The position numbers and the translations under genes are program-made. The notes beneath the pieces are model-generated. The model saw only the letters and a program-made list of their open reading frames with translations, made no database searches and was not told the origin of the DNA. Positions 9,192-17,757 of a DNA stretch of 56,431 bases are shown piece after piece. The DNA comes from Desulfohalobiaceae bacterium S24 (GTDB lineage Bacteria; Desulfobacterota; Desulfovibrionia; Desulfovibrionales; Desulfothermaceae), in assembly GCA_011389765.1 (NCBI GenBank), contig JAABTT010000015.1:1-56431 (forward strand), in the 5' to 3' direction. Every line of letters starts with the position of its first letter. The stretch's first letter is position 1.

Positions 9192-9866
9192 TTATTGGCG
9201 GCTGATGTTGTACAAGCGAAGCACTTTTTGTATGTACCGCCTGGTTTCCGGAAAAGGGGGCACTCCCTGGTATTGCTTCACTCGTGCCGGACCGGCATTG
9301 TAGGCGGCCAAGGCCAGCTCGAGACTGGGCTGCGACTCGATCATTTGTTTGAGGTAGCGTACCCCGGCTTCAATATTGGCTTCAGGGTCAAATGGGGTGT
9401 ACAGACCAAGGTCTTTCTGGGTCTCGGGCATAATCTGCATGAGCCCTTCGGCCCCTTTTTCCGATAAAGCCTGCGGGTCATAGTTTGATTCCACTGCAAG
9501 TACAGCCTGAACAAGCTTCGGATCCAGGGAATAGCGCTGACTGTACTTTCGGATAAGGACCATGATCTCTTTTCGGTCTGTAGTGTTCTCCGGGCCAAAA
9601 GTCAAGAAAGGCTTGTATTGATCGATGTCAGGCATATCTGTAAAATGCATCACTCCGTTTTTGTCTTTGAAGTAATAGATGGTTCCCGCCCGCATTGTGG
9701 ATGGACCGGCCGAGAGCAAGAGTGCGGTCGATATTGCAAAGGTCAGGAAAACCGCCCTGCGGGACCGGGAGGGGGTGGAATCCTCGGGTTTGGGAAAGAG
9801 CGGTAAGGTCCAATCGATATAAAATCGTCTGAACATCCGCTGTATGGCGATACTGAGGCTCGTCAT
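9192..9866 (-). CDS. Lytic transglycosylase with N-terminal DUF4124
   Basis: A 224-residue murein-cleaving enzyme. A basic N-terminus and hydrophobic stretch (about residues 38-58) suggest a signal anchor or signal peptide. A DUF4124-like segment follows ('IYYFKDKNGVMHFTDMP'), then a family 1 SLT domain with the catalytic Glu in 'AVLAVESNYDP', 'GAEGLMQIMPET', 'NIEAGVRYL' and 'LALAAYNAGP'. It cleaves MurNAc-GlcNAc bonds to give 1,6-anhydro ends. An internal ATG (MFRRFY, residue 11) is an alternative start. It lies between pcm and pgsA. Confidence 0.9.
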   Translation of the reverse strand: MTSLSIAIQRMFRRFYIDWTLPLFPKPEDSTPSRSRRAVFLTFAISTALLLSAGPSTMRAGTIYYFKDKNGVMHFTDMPDIDQYKPFLTFGPENTTDRKEIMVLIRKYSQRYSLDPKLVQAVLAVESNYDPQALSEKGAEGLMQIMPETQKDLGLYTPFDPEANIEAGVRYLKQMIESQPSLELALAAYNAGPARVKQYQGVPPFPETRRYIQKVLRLYNISRQ

Positions 9867-9889
9867 AACTTCAGGCTACACCGGCTTGA

Positions 9890-10591
9890 TCATGGGAGTT
9901 TGCTTCGGATGACGGATTGAAGATCCGGGCTTGCTTCGAGTTTTTTGTGGGTCCAGCCATGGGTGCCGATGAGATCGACAAAGGTTGCGGAGCCCAAGTC
10001 TTGTTTATACCATTTTCCGGTATTCCTGCGTATCCGGGTCAGGGACTGTTCCCGCTTTTTGCCACCGATGGGAATGATCAAGATGCCGTCCTCTGCAAGC
10101 TGACGCAGGAGGGGCACTGGAATATCAGGTCCTCCGGCAGTAACCAGGATTCTCTCGAAAGGACCTTCTTCAGGCCAGCCCAGTGTACCGTCGCTCAATT
10201 TTACCTTGACCTGAAAATAGCGCAAACGGACCAGGCGATCAAGAGCCAAAAAATAGAGGGGCTTGATGCGCTCCACTGTGTAGACTTCAGCCCCCATGGC
10301 CGCCAGCACGGCGGCTTGGTAGCCGGACCCGGTGCCGATCTCCAAAATGCGCAACCCGGGTTGCACCTGAAGAGCGGCCGTCATTTTGGCGACGCTTAAT
10401 GGCCTGGAGATGGTCTGGCCATACCCGATGGGCAGAGCATTGTCGCCGTAGGCCTGGGCCTGAAGGGCTTCATCGACAAAGTCGTGCCGCTTCACCTTGA
10501 GCATGGCCTCCAGGACGGCCGGCTCGTCAATTCCCTTGGTCTGAAGCCGGCGGACCATGTCCCGGCGCAACACTTTGAAATCGGAGGCCAC
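9890..10591 (-). CDS. pcm: Protein-L-isoaspartate O-methyltransferase
   Basis: Pcm methylates L-isoaspartyl residues in damaged proteins using S-adenosylmethionine. The 233-residue protein has the family motifs 'DNALPIGYGQTISRP' near residues 45-60, SAM motif I 'LEIGTGSGYQAAVLA' and 'VYTVERI', and the 'RILVTAGGPDIP' segment. It starts three bases after the stop of the 70-residue gene at 10595, so it appears coupled to it and to the ABC-F gene. Confidence 0.93.
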   Translation of the reverse strand: MASDFKVLRRDMVRRLQTKGIDEPAVLEAMLKVKRHDFVDEALQAQAYGDNALPIGYGQTISRPLSVAKMTAALQVQPGLRILEIGTGSGYQAAVLAAMGAEVYTVERIKPLYFLALDRLVRLRYFQVKVKLSDGTLGWPEEGPFERILVTAGGPDIPVPLLRQLAEDGILIIPIGGKKREQSLTRIRRNTGKWYKQDLGSATFVDLIGTHGWTHKKLEASPDLQSVIRSKLP

Positions 10592-10594
10592 GTG

Positions 10595-10807
10595 TTAAAC
10601 CTCATGCTTGGCAAAGGCCTGCATCTGTTTGCGCCTGGCTGCACTTCGTTCCTCAAAATTTTGAACACCCGCCTGATGCAGGGCACCCAGAAGTGTTGCC
10701 TCCAAGTCCCGGTTGGCATAAATCACGGACTTATGGAAGCGCGAGCGGAACGATTCCAGTTCCTGCCAACCGGAAATCGCACATCGAAAATGTCTATCAC
10801 GTTTCAT
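10595..10807 (-). CDS. Small conserved-position gene of unknown function, 70 residues
   Basis: The ATG at 10807 overlaps the end of the ABC-F gene by 11 bases, and the stop lies three bases before pcm, so the gene is squeezed tightly into an operon-like run. The product starts MKRDRHFRCAISGWQE, has an aromatic and basic N-terminal half ('SFRSRFHKSVIYANRD') and a helical, charged C-terminal half. A longer frame exists upstream (10837) but would lie deeper in the ABC-F gene. I do not recognise the family; spacing is the main reason to believe it is real. Confidence 0.6.
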   Translation of the reverse strand: MKRDRHFRCAISGWQELESFRSRFHKSVIYANRDLEATLLGALHQAGVQNFEERSAARRKQMQAFAKHEV

Positions 10808-12761
10808 CCGGGCGATGGTTTTCCTGCTCCTTTTCAATCAGGTCAATTCGGCGTTCAAGATTTTCCATTTTGGATAAAAGGGACTCACTCTCCATTTGAT
10901 GGCCGTGGTACTCCTGGTTCAGTCTTTTGACGAGTTCTCCATCCGCGTACGTCTCTCTTGCAGCCAGGGCCTGTTCCACAGCTTCCATTTTTTGGAGCAG
11001 GGCGTCAAAGCGTGTTTCCAAACCAGAATACTCGTTTTTTAAGGGTTTGAGAAGTCGAAATCGTTCATTCCGGGTCCTGGCTTCCAAACGTTTTTGCTGT
11101 TTGCCGCGTGGCACCTGTTCAGGGGGTTTTTGCGGAGATGGCGAGGCCGAAAGATTCGCCGTCATTTTTTGTTCGTATTCCCGATACCCTCCGTGCAGGA
11201 TTTCCAAGCCCTGTGGTCCGAGGTACCAGATTTCTTGCGTAACTTCCGAGAGCAGAGCCCGGTCGTGAGCCACAAACAGTAGGGTACCGCTGTAAAGCTT
11301 CAAAGCCTGGATCAAGGCCTCCCGGCTTTCGATATCCAAATGGTTGGTCGGTTCGTCGAGAATGAGCAGATTGGCTTTGGAGACAAACAGTCCGGCCAGA
11401 ATCAGGCGGCTCTTTTCGCCACCGCTGAGCCGGGCAATCTTTTGATCCCAGTATTCCTGCCCGAGCAGGAAAAGTCCCAAGACCGAAGCAAGTTCCTGCT
11501 CTTTGAGATCTGAACCGGTCAGGGTTCTGATTTGGGAGAGCACGGTCTTCTCCGGATCCAGGATTTCGGCGGCCTGTTGACTGAAGCTTGCTATCCTGAC
11601 CATGGAGCCGAGCTTGATGGTTCCGGACCCAGGTCGAAGCGCCCCGGTGATGGTTTTTAAAAGCGTTGTTTTTCCGCAGCCGTTGGGTCCGGCCAGGGCA
11701 ACTTTCTGCCCTCGCCCCAGCTGAAAATTGAGTCCTGTAAACAAGGGGGCTTTCTCGGGGTAGGGGGCCGTGAGGTCGACCCCGCTGACCAGTACTGCGT
11801 TGCTCCGGGGGGGCGTGGGCCAGGAAAAGTCCAGGGTTTTTTTGCTCTGCGGCTGGGCCAGGGTCTGTTTCTCCTGTTCCAGGCGTTCGATCTGTTTCAG
11901 TCTGCTCTGGGCTTGACCGGCTTTTCTGGCCTTGTAGCGAAAGCGGTTCACAAAGCTCTGTTTATGCTCAATGGCCTGTTGCAGCTTTGTCCGCTGCCGG
12001 CTTAAGGCCGTTTCTCTTTCCTGCTGCCAAGTCAAAAAGCGGCTGAAATTGCCTTCAAAAAAAATCGGTTTGGGGGTATCCATGTACAGAACCCGGTTGG
12101 CCACCCGGTCCAGGAAAAAACGATCGTGAGCCACGAAGACAAGCACTCCCTGAAAGCTGCTCAGAAAGCTCTCCAACCAGCGGACTGCTTCCAGGTCTAA
12201 GTGGTTGGTGGGTTCATCCAGGAGCAGGATGTCCGATCCCTGGACCAGGACCCTGGCCAGTTTGGCCCGTTCCTGCCAGCCGCCGCTGAAGGTTTGCAGC
12301 GGGTTCTGGAACGAAGCGGGTGTAAAGCCCAGTCCGGTTAAAACAGATTTGGCCTTGTGTTCGGGATTGTAGCCAAAGATTTGTTCCAGACGGTTCTGTT
12401 CTTCGGCCAGCTTTTCGAGCAGGAGGCTGTTCTGGGTCTCGGCAGCCAGGGTCCAGCGCTTCCAGAGTTGACTCCAGGAGGGGAGAACTTCAAGAATCCA
12501 GTTTAAAAGCGGGATCTGGAGTTGGTCCGTATTCAGGTCCTGGGCTCCGTATCCAAGGTCGGACTCCTTGGGAAAGAAGAGGACTCGTCCGGTATCCGCC
12601 TGGGATTCCTGGGCGACGATCTTGAGCAGGGTGGATTTTCCACAGCCGTTGGAGCCGATGAGGGCCAGTCGGTCCCCCGGGCCGAGTTCCAGGGAGACGT
12701 CTTTGAACAGTTCACGGCTTCCGTATGACTTGGACAGGGCCTGAAGCTGGAGTCTGGACAT
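10797..12761 (-). CDS. ABC-F family ATPase (Uup/EttA-like)
   Basis: A soluble 654-residue protein with two fused ABC ATPase domains and no membrane segments. Domain 1 has Walker A 'GSNGCGKSTLL' near residue 36 and signature 'FSGGWQERAKLARVL'; domain 2 has 'GPNGCGKTTLL' and 'LSGGEKSRLILAGLF', each followed by 'LLLDEPTNHLDLE' type Walker B. The linker between them is rich in charged helices. The C-terminal 100 residues form a coiled coil ('LLQKMEAVEQALAARETY'), as in Uup. ABC-F proteins act on the ribosome; a Uup-like role is likely but the exact subgroup is not settled. Confidence 0.92.
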   Translation of the reverse strand: MSRLQLQALSKSYGSRELFKDVSLELGPGDRLALIGSNGCGKSTLLKIVAQESQADTGRVLFFPKESDLGYGAQDLNTDQLQIPLLNWILEVLPSWSQLWKRWTLAAETQNSLLLEKLAEEQNRLEQIFGYNPEHKAKSVLTGLGFTPASFQNPLQTFSGGWQERAKLARVLVQGSDILLLDEPTNHLDLEAVRWLESFLSSFQGVLVFVAHDRFFLDRVANRVLYMDTPKPIFFEGNFSRFLTWQQERETALSRQRTKLQQAIEHKQSFVNRFRYKARKAGQAQSRLKQIERLEQEKQTLAQPQSKKTLDFSWPTPPRSNAVLVSGVDLTAPYPEKAPLFTGLNFQLGRGQKVALAGPNGCGKTTLLKTITGALRPGSGTIKLGSMVRIASFSQQAAEILDPEKTVLSQIRTLTGSDLKEQELASVLGLFLLGQEYWDQKIARLSGGEKSRLILAGLFVSKANLLILDEPTNHLDIESREALIQALKLYSGTLLFVAHDRALLSEVTQEIWYLGPQGLEILHGGYREYEQKMTANLSASPSPQKPPEQVPRGKQQKRLEARTRNERFRLLKPLKNEYSGLETRFDALLQKMEAVEQALAARETYADGELVKRLNQEYHGHQMESESLLSKMENLERRIDLIEKEQENHRPDET

Positions 12762-12773
12762 GATCGTGGAAAC

Positions 12774-13853
12774 TCAAGTATTCAATTCGGCGGCAATCAA
12801 ATCGCCCATACCGGAACAGCTCACCAGATGTTCGGGATTTCCAGTCAGGTCAACAGTCCGATAGCCCCTGCCCAGGACCTCTTGAACGCCTTCTTCGATC
12901 AATCGGGCTTCGGTCTCTAATGAAAAGGCATAGCGGAACATCAAGGCCAGAGACAGAATGGCACCCAGAGGATTGGCTTTGTCCTGGCCGGCAATATCCG
13001 GAGCCGAACCATGAACAGGTTCAAAGACCCCGGGTCCTGATCGGCACAGGGAAGCCGAGGGAAGCAGGCCGATGGAGCCGGTGATGGTGGCTGCTTCGTC
13101 GGACAGGATGTCTCCAAAGAGATTGGAGGTCAGCAGAACGTCAAACTGACCGGGATCTTTGACCAACTGCATGGCTGCATTGTCCACGTACATATGTTCC
13201 AGTTTGCAGTCCGGGAAGTCTTTGGCTGTCTGCTCTACAATGGTCCGCCATAGTCTGGAGACTTCCAAAACATTGGCCTTGTCCACGGAACAGACCCGTT
13301 TCTTTCGTTTTTGAGCGATGCCGAAGGCTGTTTGAGCGATCCTTCTGATTTCCGACTCAGAGTAGATCATGGTGTTCAAGGCCACCTGTTCGCCCTGTCT
13401 GTATTCAATTCCTCTGGGTCTGCCGAAATATATGCCGCCGGTCAGTTCACGGATGACCATGATATCGATGCCCCGGCCGATAATTTCCGGTTTGAGAAAC
13501 GAGGCCTCTTTCAGCGCTTCATAGATGATGGCCGGACGCAGATTGGCATAAAGGCCAAGGGATTCCCGCAGCTTGAGCAGCCCCTTTTCCGGACGCTTCT
13601 CCGAGGGGAGGTCGTCCCACTTTGGACCTCCCACAGAACCCAGGCAAACAGCCTTGCTTTGACGGCAGCGTTCGATGGTTTCCAGGGGGAGGGGGTCCTC
13701 AAAAGCGTCTATGGCTGCTCCGCCGATCAAGCCCCTTTCCAGGAAAAGCGTATGTCCGAATTTCCCGGCGACAGTCAGGAGGATCTTTTCAGTCTGATCG
13801 ATGATTTCCGGGCCGATGCCGTCTCCGGGGAGGAGAGTGATATTCAGTTCCAT
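12774..13853 (-). CDS. leuB: 3-isopropylmalate dehydrogenase
   Basis: LeuB oxidises and decarboxylates 3-isopropylmalate to 2-oxoisocaproate with NAD in leucine synthesis. The 359-residue length is normal. It has 'LLPGDGIGPEI' at the start, 'RELTGGIYFGRPRG' near 140, the Tyr/Lys region 'DKANVLEVSRLWR', and the metal and NAD region 'DNAAMQLV', 'NLFGDILSDEAA' and 'EPVHGSAPDIAGQ'. It directly follows leuA (20 bases) with no leuC or leuD between. Confidence 0.95.
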   Translation of the reverse strand: MELNITLLPGDGIGPEIIDQTEKILLTVAGKFGHTLFLERGLIGGAAIDAFEDPLPLETIERCRQSKAVCLGSVGGPKWDDLPSEKRPEKGLLKLRESLGLYANLRPAIIYEALKEASFLKPEIIGRGIDIMVIRELTGGIYFGRPRGIEYRQGEQVALNTMIYSESEIRRIAQTAFGIAQKRKKRVCSVDKANVLEVSRLWRTIVEQTAKDFPDCKLEHMYVDNAAMQLVKDPGQFDVLLTSNLFGDILSDEAATITGSIGLLPSASLCRSGPGVFEPVHGSAPDIAGQDKANPLGAILSLALMFRYAFSLETEARLIEEGVQEVLGRGYRTVDLTGNPEHLVSCSGMGDLIAAELNT

Positions 13854-13873
13854 GGTATATCCTTTTTAATTCT

Positions 13874-15400
13874 TCAGGCTTTGGCTTTCTCTTCTTCTCT
13901 TTTGGCCAGTCTGTTCAAGGCGTTGATATAGGCCTTGGCGCTGGCGACAATGATATCCGGATCAGAACCGCGGCCGACAGCGGTTCTGCCTGCATTTTCC
14001 AACTTAACGGTTACTTCGCCCTGGGCATCGGTGCCTCCGGTGATGGAAGTAATGGAAAAATGAAGCAGTTCAGGGGACTTGTCCACAATTTTGCAGATGC
14101 CGTTAAAAACAGCGTCAATCGGTCCGACACCGAATTCAGAAAGCTGTTCTTCCCGGCCGTCTACGACCATCTTCAGAGTCGCTGTTGGAATAGCCATATT
14201 GCCCGAAAGTGAACTTAAATACAAGAGCTTGTATTTGTCCGGAATACGGAAAACCTCTTCCAAAACCAGGGCCTCGAGATCCTCTACAAAGATCTGCTTT
14301 TTGATGTCCGCCAATTTTTTCACGGCATTGAATACAAGGTCCATTTGTTCGGCATCCAGGCGGTATCCGAGCTGCTCCAGGCGCTGCCGGCAGGCATGCC
14401 GGCCTGAATGTTTGCCCAGAACCATTTCCGAGGCCGGCCGCCCGATACTTTCCGGGGTCATGATCTCGTAGGTCTGCCTGTTTTGCAGCATGCCGTGCTG
14501 GTGGATCCCGGCTTCATGGGCAAAGGCATTGCCCCCGACAATGGCTTTGTAGGGCGGGATCGGCTGACCGGTAATCATGGACAGCAGCCTGCAGGCCGGA
14601 TAGATTTGCAGGATATCGATGTTAGTGCTCAGTCCGTGGATATCCTCCCTGACCTTGAGGGCCATGATCACTTCCTCCAGAGCGGCGTTGCCGGCCCGTT
14701 CTCCAATGCCGTTCAGGGTGACTTCGGCCTGTCTGGCTCCGGCATCCAGGGCGGCAATGGTGTTGGCTACACCCATGCCTAAATCGTTGTGACAATGGAC
14801 GCTGATCACCGCCTGCTCGATATTGGGAACATTTTTCTTGAGATAGGTGATCAGGGCGGCAAATTCCTGGGGCTGGGTGTAGCCCACCGTGTCCGGAATA
14901 TTCACGGTGGTGGCCCCGGCCTCGATGGCAGTCTGTACCACGGTGCCCAGAAATTCCCGGTTTGATCTGGAGGCGTCTTCGGCTGAGAATTCCACATTCC
15001 GGGTGGAAGCCGCAGCCCGGGCCACCGACTCTTGCACCGCCTGCAGCACTTGCTCCCGGCTCATTTTCAATTTGTATTCCATATGGATATCGGATGTCGC
15101 CAAAAAAACATGGATCCGCGGATGCGCGGCATCTTTAATGGCCGCCCAGGCCCGGTCGATGTCCGGGACGGAGCAACGGCTGAGGGCCGCCACCTGGGAA
15201 TGTTCCACAACAGAGCTGATGATCTGGACGGATTCAAAATCTCCCTCACTCGAAGCCGGAAATCCGGCTTCTATGACATCAACGCCCAGTCTGTCCAGCT
15301 GTCTGGCCAGGCGTCTTTTTTCCTGCTGATTCATGCTTGCTCCAGGGGACTGTTCGCCGTCCCGCAAGGTGGTATCGAAAATATAGACTCGTTCGGACAT
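13874..15400 (-). CDS. leuA: 2-isopropylmalate synthase
   Basis: LeuA condenses acetyl-CoA with 2-oxoisovalerate. The start ATG at 15400 (MSERVYIFDTTL) has an ideal AGGAGG site; a longer frame from 15448 puts its RBS directly against the ATG and adds a non-conserved tail. The 508-residue protein has 'FDTTLRDGEQSPG', 'SVHCHNDLGM' with the metal His pair, 'GNAALEEV', a linker, and a C-terminal regulatory domain with 'GEVTVKLE' and 'VVGRGSDPDIIVAS'-like segments, so feedback control by leucine is expected. It lies between pssA and leuB. Confidence 0.93.
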   Translation of the reverse strand: MSERVYIFDTTLRDGEQSPGASMNQQEKRRLARQLDRLGVDVIEAGFPASSEGDFESVQIISSVVEHSQVAALSRCSVPDIDRAWAAIKDAAHPRIHVFLATSDIHMEYKLKMSREQVLQAVQESVARAAASTRNVEFSAEDASRSNREFLGTVVQTAIEAGATTVNIPDTVGYTQPQEFAALITYLKKNVPNIEQAVISVHCHNDLGMGVANTIAALDAGARQAEVTLNGIGERAGNAALEEVIMALKVREDIHGLSTNIDILQIYPACRLLSMITGQPIPPYKAIVGGNAFAHEAGIHQHGMLQNRQTYEIMTPESIGRPASEMVLGKHSGRHACRQRLEQLGYRLDAEQMDLVFNAVKKLADIKKQIFVEDLEALVLEEVFRIPDKYKLLYLSSLSGNMAIPTATLKMVVDGREEQLSEFGVGPIDAVFNGICKIVDKSPELLHFSITSITGGTDAQGEVTVKLENAGRTAVGRGSDPDIIVASAKAYINALNRLAKREEEKAKA

Positions 15401-15458
15401 GGTGTATCCTCCTAAGTTCCTCGTGGACTGAAAATTCAAGACAGGCATCCTCCAATTG

Positions 15459-15500
15459 TAAAACCTGAAACCTGAACATTCAAGATCAGGCCTGTTTCAG
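15459..15500. repeat. Short CCTGAAA repeat upstream of leuA
   Basis: Two tandem copies of a 7-base unit (CCTGAAA/CCTGAAC) lie here between pssA and leuA. The same unit recurs near 43707-43757 and 54655-54685, so it looks like a genome-wide low-complexity intergenic sequence. No function is seen. Confidence 0.5.
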
Positions 15501-15571
15501 ACGCAGGGGGCGGTTCCTTTCTGTCGGAGTTTGCTTGTACGCACGACGCGACGCTGCTGGATGGGGTGTTT

Positions 15572-16339
15572 TTATGATTTACGGCGGATAGGACCGCCTA
15601 GGAAGGTTTTGTTGCGGAGCGGCCGCACAAGGTAGGTATAGATCAACCCTGAGATCAGATAGGCTGATATGAAAAGGAAGCCGAGCAGTCGAGGTTCCGA
15701 GGCCACCAGGACAAACAATAAAACAATACTCAAGGTGGTGGTGAAGGGGTGGGCCCGTATCGCTTCGACCTCTTTAAAGGAAGCATAGGCCACTTTGCTG
15801 ACCATGAGCAGGGCGAGGGCAATGAGCATGCTCAAGGCGAAAAAAGGGAGTATGGGGGTGTCGCTGCCCGTGGGGAGGTAGGATGAAAACAAAACCAGCA
15901 AGCCTAAAAAGCAGGCTGCGGCCGGAATGGGCAAACCTACAAAAAATTTTTTCGATTCCTGGATGGGAGACTCGGTCTGGATATTGAATCTGGCCAGTCG
16001 CAGAGCGCCGCAGGCCAAAAACAGAAAAGAGCAGGCCATGCCCAGACGTCCAAAAATCGATGTTTGCCAGAGGTAGATCAAAAGCGCGGGAAGGACCCCA
16101 AAGGAGACCAGATCCGCCAGGGAGTCCAATTGAACGCCGAATTTTGAACTGGACCCGGTCAGTCGGGCCACCTTTCCGTCCAGGCCGTCAAGAATGCAGC
16201 TCACCACGATACCGGTGGCCGACCAGTGGAACTTCCCGTCTATGGCCCAGAGCAGGGAGAGAAAGCCGGTGAACAAACTGGCAGTGGTGAACAGATTCGG
16301 CAAAATGTAGATGGATTTATGGGGAGATTCGTGTTTCAT
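15572..16339 (-). CDS. pssA: CDP-diacylglycerol--serine O-phosphatidyltransferase
   Basis: PssA makes phosphatidylserine from CDP-diacylglycerol and serine in the inner membrane. The 255-residue protein has the signature 'CILDGLDGKVARLTGSSSKFG' with 'VQLDSLADLVSFG', matching DG-x2-AR-x8-G-x3-D-x3-D, and about seven membrane helices. It follows psd (18-base gap) on the same strand. Serine for it could come from the SerA/SerC pair nearby. Confidence 0.94.
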   Translation of the reverse strand: MKHESPHKSIYILPNLFTTASLFTGFLSLLWAIDGKFHWSATGIVVSCILDGLDGKVARLTGSSSKFGVQLDSLADLVSFGVLPALLIYLWQTSIFGRLGMACSFLFLACGALRLARFNIQTESPIQESKKFFVGLPIPAAACFLGLLVLFSSYLPTGSDTPILPFFALSMLIALALLMVSKVAYASFKEVEAIRAHPFTTTLSIVLLFVLVASEPRLLGFLFISAYLISGLIYTYLVRPLRNKTFLGGPIRRKS

Positions 16340-16357
16340 GATTTTTCTGGAAGCAAT

Positions 16358-16996
16358 TCAACTGTGGGCCACAATTGTCTGGCCGGCAAAGACGGAGGCT
16401 CCTGTTTGCACATCCAGAATATATTCATTCGGCAGATAAAGGTCAACCCTTGAGCCGAACTTGATCAAGCCCAGTCTTTGTCCGGCCTGGAGAGGATCAT
16501 CCGGCTCGGCCCAACAGACGATGCGCCGGGCGATGAATCCGGAAATCTGGACCATGGTCACCCGCCGTCCCTGCTCGTCAATGAGGCTGAGGGTGTTCCG
16601 TTCGTTTTGCTCCGATGATTTATCCAGAGAGGCGTTGAAGAATTTTCCGGGGTGATAGCTGATGCCCTCAACCTGGCCCTGTACAGGTGAACGGTTGACA
16701 TGGACGTTAAAAATGTTCATAAATATGCATACCCTATTTGTTGGGGCTCCGGATACAGGATCCGGGCATTGCTCTATTTTAATGATTTTCCCGTCAGCCG
16801 GTGCAACCGCGAGACCGGATCCAGAGGGAATGACCCGTTCAGGATCACGGAAAAAATGGAGAATGAAGAAGCTTGCCACGAGCAGCACAAAGGCCGGAAG
16901 ATCCCAGTCCAGGACGGCCAGTACCAAGGTGGCAAAGGCGGCAAAGAGGATAAAGGGAACTCCCTCCTTAGACACTCCGAAATCCGGTGTATGCAT
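16358..16996 (-). CDS. psd: Phosphatidylserine decarboxylase (short form)
   Basis: Psd makes phosphatidylethanolamine from phosphatidylserine using a pyruvoyl group formed by self-cleavage. The 212-residue length matches the short, archaeal/alpha-type family. An N-terminal membrane hairpin (about residues 12-45) precedes 'FFRDPER', 'VAPADGKI', 'VHVNRSPVQG' and the C-terminal 'FGSRVDLYLP', where the Gly-Ser bond is the expected cleavage site. It is transcribed just ahead of pssA. Confidence 0.92.
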   Translation of the reverse strand: MHTPDFGVSKEGVPFILFAAFATLVLAVLDWDLPAFVLLVASFFILHFFRDPERVIPSGSGLAVAPADGKIIKIEQCPDPVSGAPTNRVCIFMNIFNVHVNRSPVQGQVEGISYHPGKFFNASLDKSSEQNERNTLSLIDEQGRRVTMVQISGFIARRIVCWAEPDDPLQAGQRLGLIKFGSRVDLYLPNEYILDVQTGASVFAGQTIVAHS

Positions 16997-17021
16997 TTTT
17001 TAATCCTGAAGGAGTCTTAGA

Positions 17022-17723
17022 TTGAACATAAAGAAAATACTGGCCATGGGCGTTCACGTGTATACAAGCCTGGGGGTTGTACCGGCTTTCGTTGCTTCCT
17101 TATGCCTGTTCAGCGGCAATGGCCGGGGCTTTTTGCTTTCGTTGTGGGTGGCGGTTATTATTGACGCCACCGACGGGGTTCTGGCCCGCCGGCTCCAGGT
17201 CAAAGAAGTCCTGCCCGGCTTTGACGGCGGACGGCTGGATGATATCATTGATTATGTGACCTATGTATTCCTGCCCTGCCTGGCTTTGGTCAGATTTGAA
17301 TTTCTGCCCCAGGCCTTAGCCTGGTGGGCCCTTGTGCCCATGCTGGCCAGCACCTATGGCTTTTCACAGGGCGATGCCAAGACAGAAGAGTCTTTTGTCG
17401 GCTTTCCTTCATACTGGAATGTTTTTTTTCTCTATGCCTATGTCTTTTCCCCGGCGCCCGCGGTCCTTGTCGGGTTCCTCTGCGTCCTCTCCATTCTGAT
17501 CTTCATCCCCCTGCATTATATCTACCCATCCAGAACGCTCTGGCTTCGAAAGACAAATGTCACCCTCGCCTTTTTTTACGGGATCTCCACCGGGATACTC
17601 TGCCTATTTTCCGAGGCTCCCTGGGCTGAACCCTTTGCCTTGGCGACCCTTGCCTATCCCGTCTACTACGGAACGGTTTCTCTGCTTTTTCAACACCGCT
17701 TCCGGAAGCAGCAACTTCTGTAA
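17022..17723 (+). CDS. pcs: Phosphatidylcholine synthase-like CDP-alcohol phosphatidyltransferase
   Basis: Pcs makes phosphatidylcholine in one step from CDP-diacylglycerol and choline. The 233-residue membrane protein carries the CDP-alcohol signature with the wider 12-residue spacing seen in Pcs: 'DGVLARRLQVKEVLPGFDG' then 'GRLDDIIDYVTYV'. The 'VKEVLP' and 'DYVTYVFLP' strings are close to what I remember of rhizobial Pcs. About seven membrane helices are predicted. It is divergent from psd with only 25 bases between the genes, so the promoters overlap. Substrate choice (choline) is inferred from these motifs, not shown. Confidence 0.8.
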   Translation: MNIKKILAMGVHVYTSLGVVPAFVASLCLFSGNGRGFLLSLWVAVIIDATDGVLARRLQVKEVLPGFDGGRLDDIIDYVTYVFLPCLALVRFEFLPQALAWWALVPMLASTYGFSQGDAKTEESFVGFPSYWNVFFLYAYVFSPAPAVLVGFLCVLSILIFIPLHYIYPSRTLWLRKTNVTLAFFYGISTGILCLFSEAPWAEPFALATLAYPVYYGTVSLLFQHRFRKQQLL

Positions 17724-17757
17724 GGTCAGGGTTCAGGCCTGTTTTGACGCAGCGCGG

